Below are positions 11,201 through 17,907 of a DNA stretch of 64,000 nt, piece after piece. The notes beneath the pieces are model-generated. The model did not search any database. It was not told the origin of the DNA and saw only the letters and a program-made list of their open reading frames with translations. This DNA comes from Runella limosa DSM 17973 (lineage in GTDB: Bacteria > Bacteroidota > Bacteroidia > Cytophagales > Spirosomataceae), in NCBI RefSeq assembly GCF_000482465.1, contig NZ_AXVJ01000058.1, positions 1-64,000 of the forward strand, in the 5' to 3' direction. Numbering within the stretch: position 1 is the first letter of the stretch; every line of letters begins with the position of its first letter. The position numbers were made by a program, and so were the translations under genes.

Positions 11201-12917
11201 TTACCTCGGGATAACGCCCACTACCCACCACAGGAATCTCCACTGGGTTTCCTTCGAGGGAGCCAAACTTGGGCAAAACGGTTGGAATATTTCCATCCAC
11301 CAGCCAGTTGTTTACGTTATTCCATTGGACACTGGCCGCTCCCGTCCACACGTAAGGTCTGCCCGTATTTCTAATTGCCACAGACGTGGTAGTTACAAAA
11401 TCAGGGCATCCGCCCGAAGAAGCTACCCTGTAAGTTACGGTATAAGCACCGAGGGTGGAAGTCGCTAAGTTAATTTCTCCCGTTGATAGGTTAAGCGACA
11501 GTCCTGATGGCAGTGCGCTAAAACTCCCCCCCGCAGTACCCGTAAAAGTGACCGTAGCCGTACCTACATTCAAATACGGCGACCCTGCGTAGGCGATGGT
11601 GGCACTTGAGCCCGTCACTACGGTCAGCAAGGCACCATTGGAAGCAATAGCTCCTGGGCTACCTACGCATCGGTAATATTTTCCATTCACACCTGCATTG
11701 TGGGCAACGGTCAGGCTGCTTGCATCGGTGGTAGAGCTGACGGTATAAATCCCGCCCGTAGAAATAGTGGTAGGAGACGTAAAAGCCGCATCGGCCGACT
11801 CTTGCCATTGAAAGCTCGTAAATCCCGTACTTGTCACCGAGAATACGGCATTTGTCCCAGGACATATTGACTGAGGAGCGGGCTGCGTAAGAAACCCAGG
11901 CAAATCAATCGAAAAAGGAACAACTTGCGGGCAAGTCCCCCCTGGGCGCGTAATTTTGGCGTAGAGTGTTTGGACTCCTCCTGGCACTCCTACGGGGGAG
12001 AAGGTATTGGTAGCTTGGTTGTAACTTCCTGCCGAGGTCGTAGCCGCATCGTTTTTATAGATTCCCTCCACCGTTAAATTATTGCCTGTTCCAAATTCAA
12101 AAATACTCGTCGTTGTGGCGTTATTGAAAATTCTAATGGCATTGTTGGTATAAGAAGGCGGGCCTCCGCCAATGTAAATAATGCCATTATTGATAAAATC
12201 GGCCGCAAGTCCATTGAGGTTAGCGGCAGCGCTGAAAAAGCCTTCGTTGAGGAGTGAGCCAGTATTATAGACTTCGCCCCTAGTAAGGGTAACAACCCCG
12301 CAAGGATAATTGTGAAAGGTATCAGTGGATTTTTCGATTTGGCCTGCCAAGGTCATTTTTCCGTAGTTTTTCACCATTTCGGTGGGGGTATTCGCTCCGC
12401 TCATATATATAGAACCCGAATTTCCCTCGATAATAGCAGTAGCTCCCGTTTGGTTCGTCAATACCCCCGAATTGAAAATCTTAACACCGTAATTACCCGT
12501 GGATATAACCGATAGGGTTGCGCCAGTGTTGTTGTTAAGTTGGCCATTACCCTGCAAATAAACAGCATCCGAGGTAGCAGTGATAGCAATAGTGCCGTTG
12601 TTTTGGATAGTACCAGTCAGATCAATACTATAACCCGCTCCTGCACCCGAGATTGTTAGTGTAATGCCCGCATTGATTGTCAACAAAGAACCACTTTGCA
12701 CGGCGAGCGATTTGATGGAAGTTGTACTGTTCAACACAGGATAACGCGCCAAACTTCCTGGCACAAACACGTTATCGGCAGCTGCGGGTGCCACATTGGT
12801 TGACCAGTTGGATGCAGTATTCCAATCAGTGTCGGTTGCTCCTGTCCAAGTAATGGTTTGGGAAAAAACTTGCTGACTCAGCAAGAGTACCCAAAAGAGA
12901 TGTAATAGCTGTTTCAT
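5286..12917 (-). CDS. Giant T9SS-secreted repeat protein B (2543 aa)
   Basis: The protein starts with a signal peptide (MKQLLHLFWVLLLSQQVFSQ). Three passenger blocks each open with a WTGA...W....NW motif, near residues 24, 520 and 1350. Each block continues with dozens of short Asn/Thr/Gly repeats of the TNxGTFxNNG type, which suggests an elongated beta-solenoid. Ig-like segments follow (FTTQPTAVTRCAGSSASF). A Cys-containing C-terminal module shared with the protein at 17908..26712 comes next, then a T9SS type A sorting domain (VLPNPVTNILRLQV ... PTGMYFLKV ... KVVKVD). Export across the outer membrane by T9SS and surface attachment are inferred from that domain. The linker before the sorting domain (about 5530-5575) is Gly/Arg/Pro-rich and seems to be encoded by an inserted GC-rich palindrome. 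A terminator follows at 5233-5263. No enzymatic motif was seen; an adhesin or sheath role is likely. Confidence 0.9.
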   Translation of the reverse strand: MKQLLHLFWVLLLSQQVFSQTITWTGATDTDWNTASNWSTNVAPAAADNVFVPGSLARYPVLNSTTSIKSLAVQSGSLLTINAGITLTISGAGAGYSIDLTGTIQNNGTIAITATSDAVYLQGNGQLNNNTGATLSVISTGNYGVKIFNSGVLTNQTGATAIIEGNSGSIYMSGANTPTEMVKNYGKMTLAGQIEKSTDTFHNYPCGVVTLTRGEVYNTGSLLNEGFFSAAANLNGLAADFINNGIIYIGGGPPSYTNNAIRIFNNATTTSIFEFGTGNNLTVEGIYKNDAATTSAGSYNQATNTFSPVGVPGGVQTLYAKITRPGGTCPQVVPFSIDLPGFLTQPAPQSICPGTNAVFSVTSTGFTSFQWQESADAAFTSPTTISTGGIYTVSSTTDASSLTVAHNAGVNGKYYRCVGSPGAIASNGALLTVVTGSSATIAYAGSPYLNVGTATVTFTGTAGGSFSALPSGLSLNLSTGEINLATSTLGAYTVTYRVASSGGCPDFVTTTSVAIRNTGRPYVWTGAASVQWNNVNNWLVDGNIPTVLPKFGSLEGNPVEIPVVGSGRYPEVTTTEGARKVTIAANASLTVKNAGSLRIEASDTDGVTNAGTFTNNGTVLIDSSYNDGFVNQTGASLINTNAFTVRMGTGNRFENYGSLNNSGTFTIGGGLGIAILNHPAATITNSSTFRVSGGLTGGILNQGTVDNSGQFTMTGGVSGTLFINQETVKNRPGATMNVRNHDALLFDNQKLLENEGSFNVNGTFDRGFVNRLGATLRNKTGGAFDVSGAPKLLFRNEGLLENNHVFSLSGSAEDTCFYNLPTGEIENNATFRMSGVDGGILNLGKFTHGSAGTLNSEGMGGIAFKNGGTFLSSAGCVITHTSANDLLLNLPNAVFVNKCATTFGSSGNPVINQGRYTHTAGSFTGGVLNIILQNSAYAEVNVPFISTGEIGKWFVNSDTLILGPQTTVTTNLPSKHGTPLTNTSTGYVHSQADFTISSATSIIENAGKMVLGSQSTLIGTDMGTPIINTGNLTNEGRANFNRFGGYGIDNSGTFVNKGRFETGNSDKSILNNGGTMENSGVMEIDSVFRDAILQQGSGSSFTNTATGQINIDFVFGNGINNTAGGFVNNGEIMIAQTDTIALSGVTNAGTFQNNKLMRIGGLGKIKQHGLYNTGTFTNTTNSQVFLQSAEGSGITNQGGTITNQSCAYIESLPAILNAAGTFSNAGIIKKRKDNVVAVSTISSNSGKIINEDTDAFNVTGTNSGAIISITSSSASMSLCANTRTLTATPSGGTFSITGPGTLAGSLLTATGVGTIVVSYAYNNDPSCPYSANQNIEVVSTTSPTGLLTWTGAVSTDWNTACNWSPASVPTATNDVVIPNTTNKPTINTAAVAKSVEVQASAVLTINATRSLIINGSRVSGGGEAGFYNAGTVQNNGQLVLGNTGSVGATGINNLATFNNNTGGEIKIDNSTQVGLYNLTGATFTNAAKLFIGATANVGIQGIVNDGAFHNNAGELTIDRPTQIGIFNQNGTFNNAAKLTIGGVESTGERGIVNYNIFSNNAGGDIKIDKASKVALESGVTFTNSAKITIGATSGSQSGLLIGGTFDNTTGGEITIDRTTLDALFNSGSSFNNAGKITIGALASLGSTSGLGNVTAFNNNACGQVIVASGTVLNDASGSFTNAGLVQIANNLENIGTFTNNGVLKYGTLTGTVTNATNSSLIVNNTPTPIFTYGGSYNGVINGIFTDANATVSAGAFTAPNTFVPSGLPAGSQTLYAKITPQGSACSFVVSFTFNNTALAPVFTTQPTAVTRCAGSSASFTAVATNATGYQWQLSTGGGWSNVPASAPYANTTTGTLAISDVTGLNGYQFRCVAIGAISNTNSDPASLTVVSKPTITLTALTQTLVEGNNPVLCDTDANPVNGLQFTVSGLCVVGSPVWRVQVGSGAWSAWSATAPVSQPSNNQPHRYQAACDASCPSTYTSPIELTINYRASTPQNVSLLVDGVTVAVGETKEVCSLVTIPLTFNANCAAGEIVLYSLDGGEYSSGVPTGLVDNQYHNYRVRCRKSDGTPSCIESESGVMRLKLVTIPSAPMVSLSSTSSCDATASFSGQSSCGSLRTVWYNATTNVALPSLPSTVPSATTSYYARCQTENGCVSEKSNVVTFTLTPTQVAPVITASQEIVCTGTTVTISANCPAGSQTFWNTGVTAPSFQVAFNNVTKQTYWAKCLFEGGCQSSESVRKDIYWNAFVVTLINVGETKSSVKPANDKSLWSSQFITRDGGPELEQSTQVNPTLYFVENANKIAPRYWTINVEACGLSTDGSLTFDMLATPEMGVIRSFNTHENNAPYFMYANREGWTELYAQNHPAYGFYQDNGAGGNVYDAGLPKGLYKLGIRYWDMKGWGSIYPSTRKPQGNVLAYQEYWFRIQSKDGVGVGAARTAESGSEEKGVLVPPLGRSAARGRGLAVLPNPVTNILRLQVQNSKGQVVQTTLNDATGREVLRRQFVPETNTHQEEFGVSELPTGMYFLKVSTSEKQATLKVVKVD
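5530..5575. repeat. GC-rich REP-like insert in the linker of gene B
   Basis: The segment runs from AGCCCCCTGCC to GGGGGAACTAAT and contains the palindrome CCGCGCGG. It is read in frame as a Gly/Arg/Pro-rich linker just before the T9SS sorting domain. The nearly identical flanks in gene C hold a different palindromic sequence at the matching place (18172-18200). Its resemblance to interspersed Bacteroidota repeats is from memory and was not checked. Confidence 0.4.
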
Positions 12918-13072
12918 AAAAAATTAGAGTTTTTTGATAAAAAGGGAATTGGAGTGTCTGTTTTTTTAGATGCAACAAAGCAGTAATAAGACCCCCAAAA
13001 TGACGACGATGGAGAGTTTTGTCATGGTTGAGAAAAGGGTAATAGTGTATTGATTTAGACCGCGATTGTGCG

Positions 13073-13200
13073 CTCACAAACATACATCTGCGTTCTCAAA
13101 TTGTGTTAACTCTAATGTTCCAATCCTTTGCTCTAATGTTCCATTTTCCCAATTTTCTTTTGCTCTAATGTTCCAATCTTTTGCTCTAATGTTCCACTCG
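13073..13200 (-). promoter_or_regulatory. Array of CTCTAATGTTCCA direct repeats upstream of gene B
   Basis: Four near-identical copies of TGCTCTAATGTTCCA (the first reads AACTCTAATGTTCCA) start their CTCTA core at 13110, 13131, 13163 and 13184. The spacings are therefore 21, 32 and 21 bp. Weaker CTCA cores lie at 13073 and 13095. The array is 155-280 bp upstream of the gene B start. The paired 21-bp spacing matches the arrays upstream of gene A and of the lipoprotein gene, although the core differs. An operator for a dimeric regulator is inferred. Confidence 0.5.
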
Positions 13201-13252
13201 CTGATTATCAGGCAGTTACAAAAAGTCATTTTTCGACCGTTTTTACAAAAAA

Positions 13253-13275
13253 GAGAGCCTCCAAAGATTGGAGGC
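13253..13275 (-). terminator. Orphan minus-strand terminator
   Basis: The perfect stem GCCTCCAA/TTGGAGGC has a 3-nt loop and is followed on the minus strand by TCTCTTTTTT. It cannot serve gene B, whose start lies downstream of it. It lies 35 bp past the stop codon of the T9SS-like remnant at 13310-13357. Confidence 0.65.
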
Positions 13276-13309
13276 CCTCTAAGCACTACGATATTAAAGC
13301 TACTACATT

Positions 13310-13357
13310 TTAATTTACTTTGAGCACATTCAGCACCGTTTCTTCATGCGTGCTGGG
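13310..13357 (-). pseudogene. Possible remnant of a T9SS sorting-domain gene (last 15 codons)
   Basis: On the minus strand a frame reads PSTHEETVLNVLKVN and then TAA at 13310-13312. It is opened only by a stop codon at 13358-13360. The ending resembles T9SS C-termini such as ATLKVVKVD in genes B and C, and a good terminator follows at 13253-13275. The sequence further upstream shows no recognisable continuation. The call rests on a short resemblance and could be chance. Confidence 0.3.
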
Positions 13358-13481
13358 TCAGGCTTCCTAAGTTTTATAGACTTAAAGAGCTTATGCTGAA
13401 TTAGGAATTTTTCTCTACAAAAAAACTTGATTGGATAGTACGTTAAATTTGAAGTCACAAATAAATAGCGAAAAAAAATAA

Positions 13482-13509
13482 AAAAAATAAGGGTTAACCC
13501 TTATTTTTT
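13482..13509. repeat. 28-bp perfect palindrome, copy 1
   Basis: The palindrome is centred on GGGTTAACCC, with arms AAAAAATAA and TTATTTTTT. A second identical copy with extended flanking identity lies at 13703-13730. As RNA it would form a G/C-poor hairpin followed by U residues on either strand, so it may be a bidirectional terminator; as DNA it could be a dimer-binding site. Confidence 0.7.
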
Positions 13510-13593
13510 GGATACTTTTATGGTTTTTTAAGGAGAATATATGCCATTAAAAATAAAAATCACATTTCAGTATAAATATTTTTCTGACTTTTA

Positions 13594-13637
13594 CCCTTCC
13601 CCCCCTCTCCAGAAAGGAGAAGGGGGGGGGTGAGGTT
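13594..13637. repeat. REP-like palindrome (CCCTCTCCAGAAAGGAGAAGGG type)
   Basis: Arms CCCTTCCCCCCCTCTCC and GGAGAAGGGGGGGGG are followed by TGAGGTT. The related sequence CTTCTCCAGAAAGGAGAAGG...TGAGGTT occurs at 60307-60394, which supports an interspersed repeat. Confidence 0.6.
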
Positions 13638-13702
13638 AGGCAAGATGATAACAAAGTAGGGTAATTGTATGTACAACACAAAGATCTGCTAAAAAAAACA
13701 AA

Positions 13703-13730
13703 AAAAAATAAGGGTTAACCCTTATTTTTT
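13703..13730. repeat. 28-bp perfect palindrome, copy 2
   Basis: Identical to the palindrome at 13482-13509, including the A-rich left flank and the following GGA. It ends 46 bp upstream of the histidine kinase start at 13777, so it may affect transcription of the kinase/regulator operon. Confidence 0.7.
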
Positions 13731-13776
13731 GGAATATCAGCAGTAAAGTATTACACTTGTTTTCGGATCGAATGTT

Positions 13777-15369
13777 ATGAAAATCATCTACTTCTGTTTA
13801 TTTTGGTTGATAGCTTTGCATCGGGTGGAGGGACAAGAAGCACCGAGTCCGCTGCCCAGTTCGTCAATAAATAAGCTAGGACTTGAGGTTTATGTACTCA
13901 ATAACGCATTTCGATACGACTCGTCGATTGTCCTCCTTCGCCGCTTGATTGATGCCCCCACGACCTCCAACGAAGACCGTTTCTACGCTTTTTTGTACCT
14001 TTCGCACACCTACAAACGGCTCTTTGACTACACCTCCACGTTGGAGCAGCTAGACTCGGCCTTGGTATATGGCCGCAAAACCACCCACCGCGCCTACTTT
14101 GAAGCCAACATTTCTTGCCAAAAAGCATACGTTTTATTTGATACCCATCGCTACGAGGAAGCCGACCAGCGAATGCAGCAACTTGCCCGCACCAACTACC
14201 AGTATTTGGACGAAGAACAACGGGCAAAAATCAACATGCAGGAAGCCTATTTGCTGTATTTGAAAAAACGCTACCCCAGCGCCGAACGACGCTACTATGA
14301 GGCACTTACGCACCTGCAACGCAGCAGCACCTGCGACGTACCGATGATTTATACCAAGCTCATTCAGCTCTACGAAAAAATGGGTAACGAAGCAGGAATG
14401 CGAAAAGCCGCCGCCCAGTCGCTCAAAGCCGCCGACTCCTGCAAAATCACCAAATACGGGCTTTATACCTACGAAGAGCTGTACAGATCCTACGAACGCT
14501 TAGGCAATATTTCGGCGGCTTTCAACGCCCTCAAAATCTACGATTCGCTCAATACCGTTTATAAACAAGAAGAACATCTGTCGGCACTCAAAGACCGTGA
14601 ATTGAAATACCAACAAGAAAAAAGCAAAATCAACGAAAAACTCTACCAGTCAAGTTTAAAAAATGAACAACAAAAAAACCTTATCCTGATAGGCATTTTG
14701 GTTACACTTTCGGGTTTTGTGGCGTATTTTATTTTGTGGCAACGAAAAAAACAATTGCAGACCGAAAAAGAAAGAAACTTACATTATACCAAACAACTTT
14801 TAGAAAAAACGGAAGAAGAACGCAAGCGAATTGCAGGAGATTTACACGACAGTATTAATTATGAACTGTTGTCGCTCAAAAAAAGTGATAAACAAGACCC
14901 CGAGGTGATAAATACGAAGATTGACCAAATCATCAACGATGTTCGAATCATTAGTAGGAACTTGCACCCCGTGATGTTTGACAAAATTGGATTAGAGCCC
15001 AACATTGAACAACTGACAGAGCGGTTTCAAGCACAACATAACCTGATGGTTAGCACCGAGTTTGACTACCAAGGCTCGCTGAGTTCGGAGGCCGAATTGC
15101 AGCTATACCGCATCACCCAAGAAGCATTGACCAACATCATCAAGTATGCCAAAGCGCACGCGGCTAAAATTACCCTGACCGAATCTGCCGAAAAAATCCA
15201 CTTACAAATTCGCGACAACGGCGTCGGTTTTGACGTGGCAAAAACCCTGTCGAGTACCCAAGCATTTGGACTTCATAACATCATAGAACGTAGCCGAATC
15301 ATCGGCGGAACCACACAACTCCAGTCATCGTCCGAAGGTTCGGTGATTGACATAGAAATAGCTAAGTAA
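13777..15369 (+). CDS. TPR-containing sensor histidine kinase, HisKA_3/NarX-like (530 aa)
   Basis: A signal-peptide-like N-terminus (MKIIYFCLFWLIALHRVEGQ) precedes about 260 residues of tetratricopeptide-like helices, which are probably periplasmic. One membrane span follows at about 304-323 (LILIGILVTLSGFVAYFIL), then a coiled stretch. The HisKA_3 motif is EEERKRIAGDLHDS with the predicted phospho-acceptor His357. The ATPase domain shows the N box around Asn453 (EALTNIIKYAKA), the G1 box DNGVGFD and the G2 box FGLHNI. Its stop codon directly abuts the ATG of the response regulator gene, so the two are co-transcribed partners. The signal is unknown. Its place between two giant T9SS protein genes suggests, but does not prove, control of them. 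Confidence 0.9.
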   Translation: MKIIYFCLFWLIALHRVEGQEAPSPLPSSSINKLGLEVYVLNNAFRYDSSIVLLRRLIDAPTTSNEDRFYAFLYLSHTYKRLFDYTSTLEQLDSALVYGRKTTHRAYFEANISCQKAYVLFDTHRYEEADQRMQQLARTNYQYLDEEQRAKINMQEAYLLYLKKRYPSAERRYYEALTHLQRSSTCDVPMIYTKLIQLYEKMGNEAGMRKAAAQSLKAADSCKITKYGLYTYEELYRSYERLGNISAAFNALKIYDSLNTVYKQEEHLSALKDRELKYQQEKSKINEKLYQSSLKNEQQKNLILIGILVTLSGFVAYFILWQRKKQLQTEKERNLHYTKQLLEKTEEERKRIAGDLHDSINYELLSLKKSDKQDPEVINTKIDQIINDVRIISRNLHPVMFDKIGLEPNIEQLTERFQAQHNLMVSTEFDYQGSLSSEAELQLYRITQEALTNIIKYAKAHAAKITLTESAEKIHLQIRDNGVGFDVAKTLSSTQAFGLHNIIERSRIIGGTTQLQSSSEGSVIDIEIAK

Positions 15370-16014
15370 ATGAAAAACTGCGCATTAGACAAAAATTCGA
15401 TGACCATATTAATTGCCGATGACCATCCCCTTACGCTCTACGGCACCCAGGCGTTTGTTACATCGCTGGGGTACAAGGTAGTACACATCTGCACCGATGG
15501 ACAAGAAGCATTTGAGTGGATTGTAATGCACCAACCAAAGATGGCGATTTTGGACATCAGTATGCCCCAAATGGATGGCCTAGAGGTGCTTGAAAAGCTA
15601 CATCAGCGGGGCATTTCTACGCGTATAATCTTGTTTACAATGCACAAAGAAGCCACGATTTACAAACGTGCTAAAAACATGGGTTTGTCAGGTTATTTGC
15701 TCAAAGAAGGTTCAGAAGATGAATTAAAACTGTGTTTAGAAACCGTTGCTCAAGGTGGCAAATACATGAGTAAATTGATTTTAAAAGAAGTCAATAAACA
15801 CCAAACCAGCGAAAGTGAAGAGTTGACTTTTGCCGAAAAAAAAGTACTAGAACTTATCGCCCAACAAAAAACATCTAAGCAAATTGGTGATTTACTATTT
15901 ATTTCAGAAAAAACGGTAGAGAAGCACCGTTCAAACATCATTCAAAAACTCAATCTACCCAAAGAAAAAAACATCCTTCTCCACTGGGCAATGAAGCATT
16001 TTATAGACAAATAA
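15370..16014 (+). CDS. NarL/FixJ-family response regulator (214 aa)
   Basis: The N-terminal receiver domain has the acidic pair Asp17-Asp18 (IADDHP), phospho-acceptor Asp62 (AILDISMP), Thr90 and Lys112. The C-terminal LuxR-type helix-turn-helix spans about 152-197 (LTFAEKKVLELIAQQ ... ISEKTVEKHRSNI). The ATG at 15370 directly follows the kinase stop codon; an alternative start is Met11 at 15400 (MTILIADDHP), which would give a more usual length before the receiver domain. It should be phosphorylated by the upstream kinase and then bind DNA as a dimer. The two palindromes upstream of the operon are possible autoregulatory sites, though this is inference. Confidence 0.92.
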   Translation: MKNCALDKNSMTILIADDHPLTLYGTQAFVTSLGYKVVHICTDGQEAFEWIVMHQPKMAILDISMPQMDGLEVLEKLHQRGISTRIILFTMHKEATIYKRAKNMGLSGYLLKEGSEDELKLCLETVAQGGKYMSKLILKEVNKHQTSESEELTFAEKKVLELIAQQKTSKQIGDLLFISEKTVEKHRSNIIQKLNLPKEKNILLHWAMKHFIDK

Positions 16015-16107
16015 ATAATTATTACAAACCACAAAACAATCTTATTGTAGGAAAAGAGCAAAAGTAGTCGTCCTCTGAGGAAACATTACGAAGGAATAAA
16101 AATGGGT

Positions 16108-17778
16108 CTATTCACCCATCATTTCAAGCCACTTTTCTAGGCTTTCTTCTTCTGTAAGCTGCACTTTTTTACGTAAACGCGACCAAGTAGAGCGCACACT
16201 TACGGGAGAGACTCCCAACATAGTGGCCATTTCTTTGGTGGACAATTGAAGTTTTGCCAAAGCTATAAACCGAATTTCGGCGGGCGTAAGACTCGGAAAT
16301 TTCTCCTTCGTACGGCGCAAATACCCACCATGAACTTTCTCAAAAAGCGCACGAAAATCCTCCCATTGCTCATCGGTCAGAATGGTCGCTCCTTGTAACT
16401 GCTCAATGAATTCGTTTTTCTCCAACACGCGCTGCGTAAAATGTTGTAGTTGTTGCTTGGCCAATCCTAGCTCCTGTTCTTTTATTTGCAGTTGCTGCAC
16501 CGAAATCAATTGTTCTTGAAGGTATTTTTTTCGTTGACTTTGATAAACGTAAACCGCCAACCCAAAGCCAATCAGCAACAACAGCAACACGCCGTTGCGC
16601 TCTTGTTCTTTTGACGTGCGTTGGCTTTTTATATCGGTCATTTCTGCCCGATGTTGCCGCAATTGATTGGCCTGTACCGCCCGCAAAATTTTACGCGCAC
16701 TAAATTGTCGTTGCAAGCTATCTTTTACCCAAGCCGCCGAATCGGAATACATCACTGCCAATCGCGGCTGCTCAGTTTGTACGTATAATTTTAATAGCCA
16801 AGGATATAGCAGGTTATAAAGTTCGAGCTGTTGCTGACCATCGGCATATTTTTTGGCTTCTGCCAAAAGCGGTTCAGCTTCCTTTACTTTCCCTTTTAAA
16901 AGCGCAATCGCTCCCAGTGTTGTAAGCACTTTTACCATGGTTGTCCATTCTTTTCGGGGCCTAATAATCGCAAGGGATTGATTTAGCAAAGGAATTGCTT
17001 GGGTAAAATACTCCCTTTTAAACGCATTGTATCCAAGTTCGCCGTAATTAATCCCTTGCCAGAGCGTATCACGCTGATTAAGTGATATTTGCAACGACTC
17101 TTTGAAGTAATAATCCGAAGAATCCAACTGATTTTGTTTTCGAAAACAAATACCCACCAACCCGTAGTTTTTGCATAAATGCGCCGTTTCGTTTACTTCC
17201 ACCTCGCTTTGAATAGACGCTTTGGCCAACTCAATGGTTTTGGAATAGTCTTCAAAATAATAATATGCATAAGCTAACTCTTTGAGGCAATTAGTCTTAT
17301 CGGGAAAGGTGCGTTTACTCACGTTTTTGACCAGTTCATACATTCGCAAAAAATGTTCAAACGCCAATTCGTAGTTTTTTATCCGATGAAAATATATCAC
17401 GCCGAAATGCTTTTCGACGGAAGCTTCCTGCAGTAATCTTTTTTGTTGGGCAATCTTTAGCGTACGGTTTAAAACGTTGAACGCTACTTGTTCGGAATAT
17501 TTTTTTCGGTACAAAAAAAAGCCCAACTCCGACATATAGGTATCCATTTCTAGCCCTTCGTCTTTATGGGCTATCGCCGTTCGACGAATCTCCAAAAGTT
17601 CTTTAAAAAATAGCACCGAATCGTATTGGGTGTTGACAGATTTTTCGGTCCAAAAATTCCCCCATTCTTTGGCCCTTCCTTGGTAGTCTTTGTGTAAAAA
17701 ACGCTCATATTGCGCATTTACCAACAAACTACCCAGTAAAAAGAGCAAACTAACGTTTAATAGGGTTTTGTGCTTCAT
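16108..17778 (-). CDS. Membrane-bound TPR protein with C-terminal LuxR-type HTH (556 aa)
   Basis: The ATG at 17778 is preferred over an upstream in-frame start because it opens directly into a signal peptide (MKHKTLLNVSLLFLLGSLLVNAQ). A tetratricopeptide-rich region follows to about residue 370. A transmembrane helix (GVLLLLLIGFGLAVYVYQ) and a coiled coil lead to a cytoplasmic domain with a LuxR-like helix-turn-helix (LTPAEIRFIALAKL .. LSTKEMATMLGVSPVSVRS). The layout gives a periplasmic sensor joined directly to a DNA-binding domain, a one-component arrangement common in Bacteroidota. It converges with the kinase/regulator operon across 93 bp and lies just downstream of gene C. The target genes are unknown. 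Confidence 0.82.
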   Translation of the reverse strand: MKHKTLLNVSLLFLLGSLLVNAQYERFLHKDYQGRAKEWGNFWTEKSVNTQYDSVLFFKELLEIRRTAIAHKDEGLEMDTYMSELGFFLYRKKYSEQVAFNVLNRTLKIAQQKRLLQEASVEKHFGVIYFHRIKNYELAFEHFLRMYELVKNVSKRTFPDKTNCLKELAYAYYYFEDYSKTIELAKASIQSEVEVNETAHLCKNYGLVGICFRKQNQLDSSDYYFKESLQISLNQRDTLWQGINYGELGYNAFKREYFTQAIPLLNQSLAIIRPRKEWTTMVKVLTTLGAIALLKGKVKEAEPLLAEAKKYADGQQQLELYNLLYPWLLKLYVQTEQPRLAVMYSDSAAWVKDSLQRQFSARKILRAVQANQLRQHRAEMTDIKSQRTSKEQERNGVLLLLLIGFGLAVYVYQSQRKKYLQEQLISVQQLQIKEQELGLAKQQLQHFTQRVLEKNEFIEQLQGATILTDEQWEDFRALFEKVHGGYLRRTKEKFPSLTPAEIRFIALAKLQLSTKEMATMLGVSPVSVRSTWSRLRKKVQLTEEESLEKWLEMMGE

Positions 17779-17856
17779 TTCTACAACCTTGCGTACACGC
17801 ACAAAGATATACCATATTCCTTTTAGGTGCTATTTCTCCGTTTTATTTACAAAAAA

Positions 17857-17882
17857 GGGAATCCAAACTGAATTGGATCCCC
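17857..17882 (-). terminator. Terminator of gene C
   Basis: Arms GGGAATCCAA and TTGGATCCCC pair with one G-T pair. On the minus strand the stem is followed by TTTTTT. It lies 26 bp past the stop codon of the 17908..26712 gene. Confidence 0.75.
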
Positions 17883-17907
17883 TGCAAATGGCTTTAGTAA
17901 GCAATAA

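Larger units (their letters stand above)
12918..13776. other. 859-bp regulatory/repeat-rich intergenic region between gene B and the histidine kinase
   Basis: No substantial gene is seen here. Going rightwards it holds the A+T-rich leader of gene B, a cluster of direct repeats (13073-13200), a minus-strand terminator (13253-13275), an apparent remnant of a T9SS C-terminus (13310-13357), two identical 28-bp palindromes (13482-13509 and 13703-13730), and a REP-like palindrome (13594-13637). A 30-codon reading frame (13541-13633) has AAGGAG five bases upstream, but its end runs into the REP palindrome. Confidence 0.6.

Noticed and set aside
13074-13286. Minus-strand frame of 70 codons in front of gene B
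   Set aside because: It is made of the direct-repeat array and a terminator hairpin translated by chance; no protein family is recognisable.
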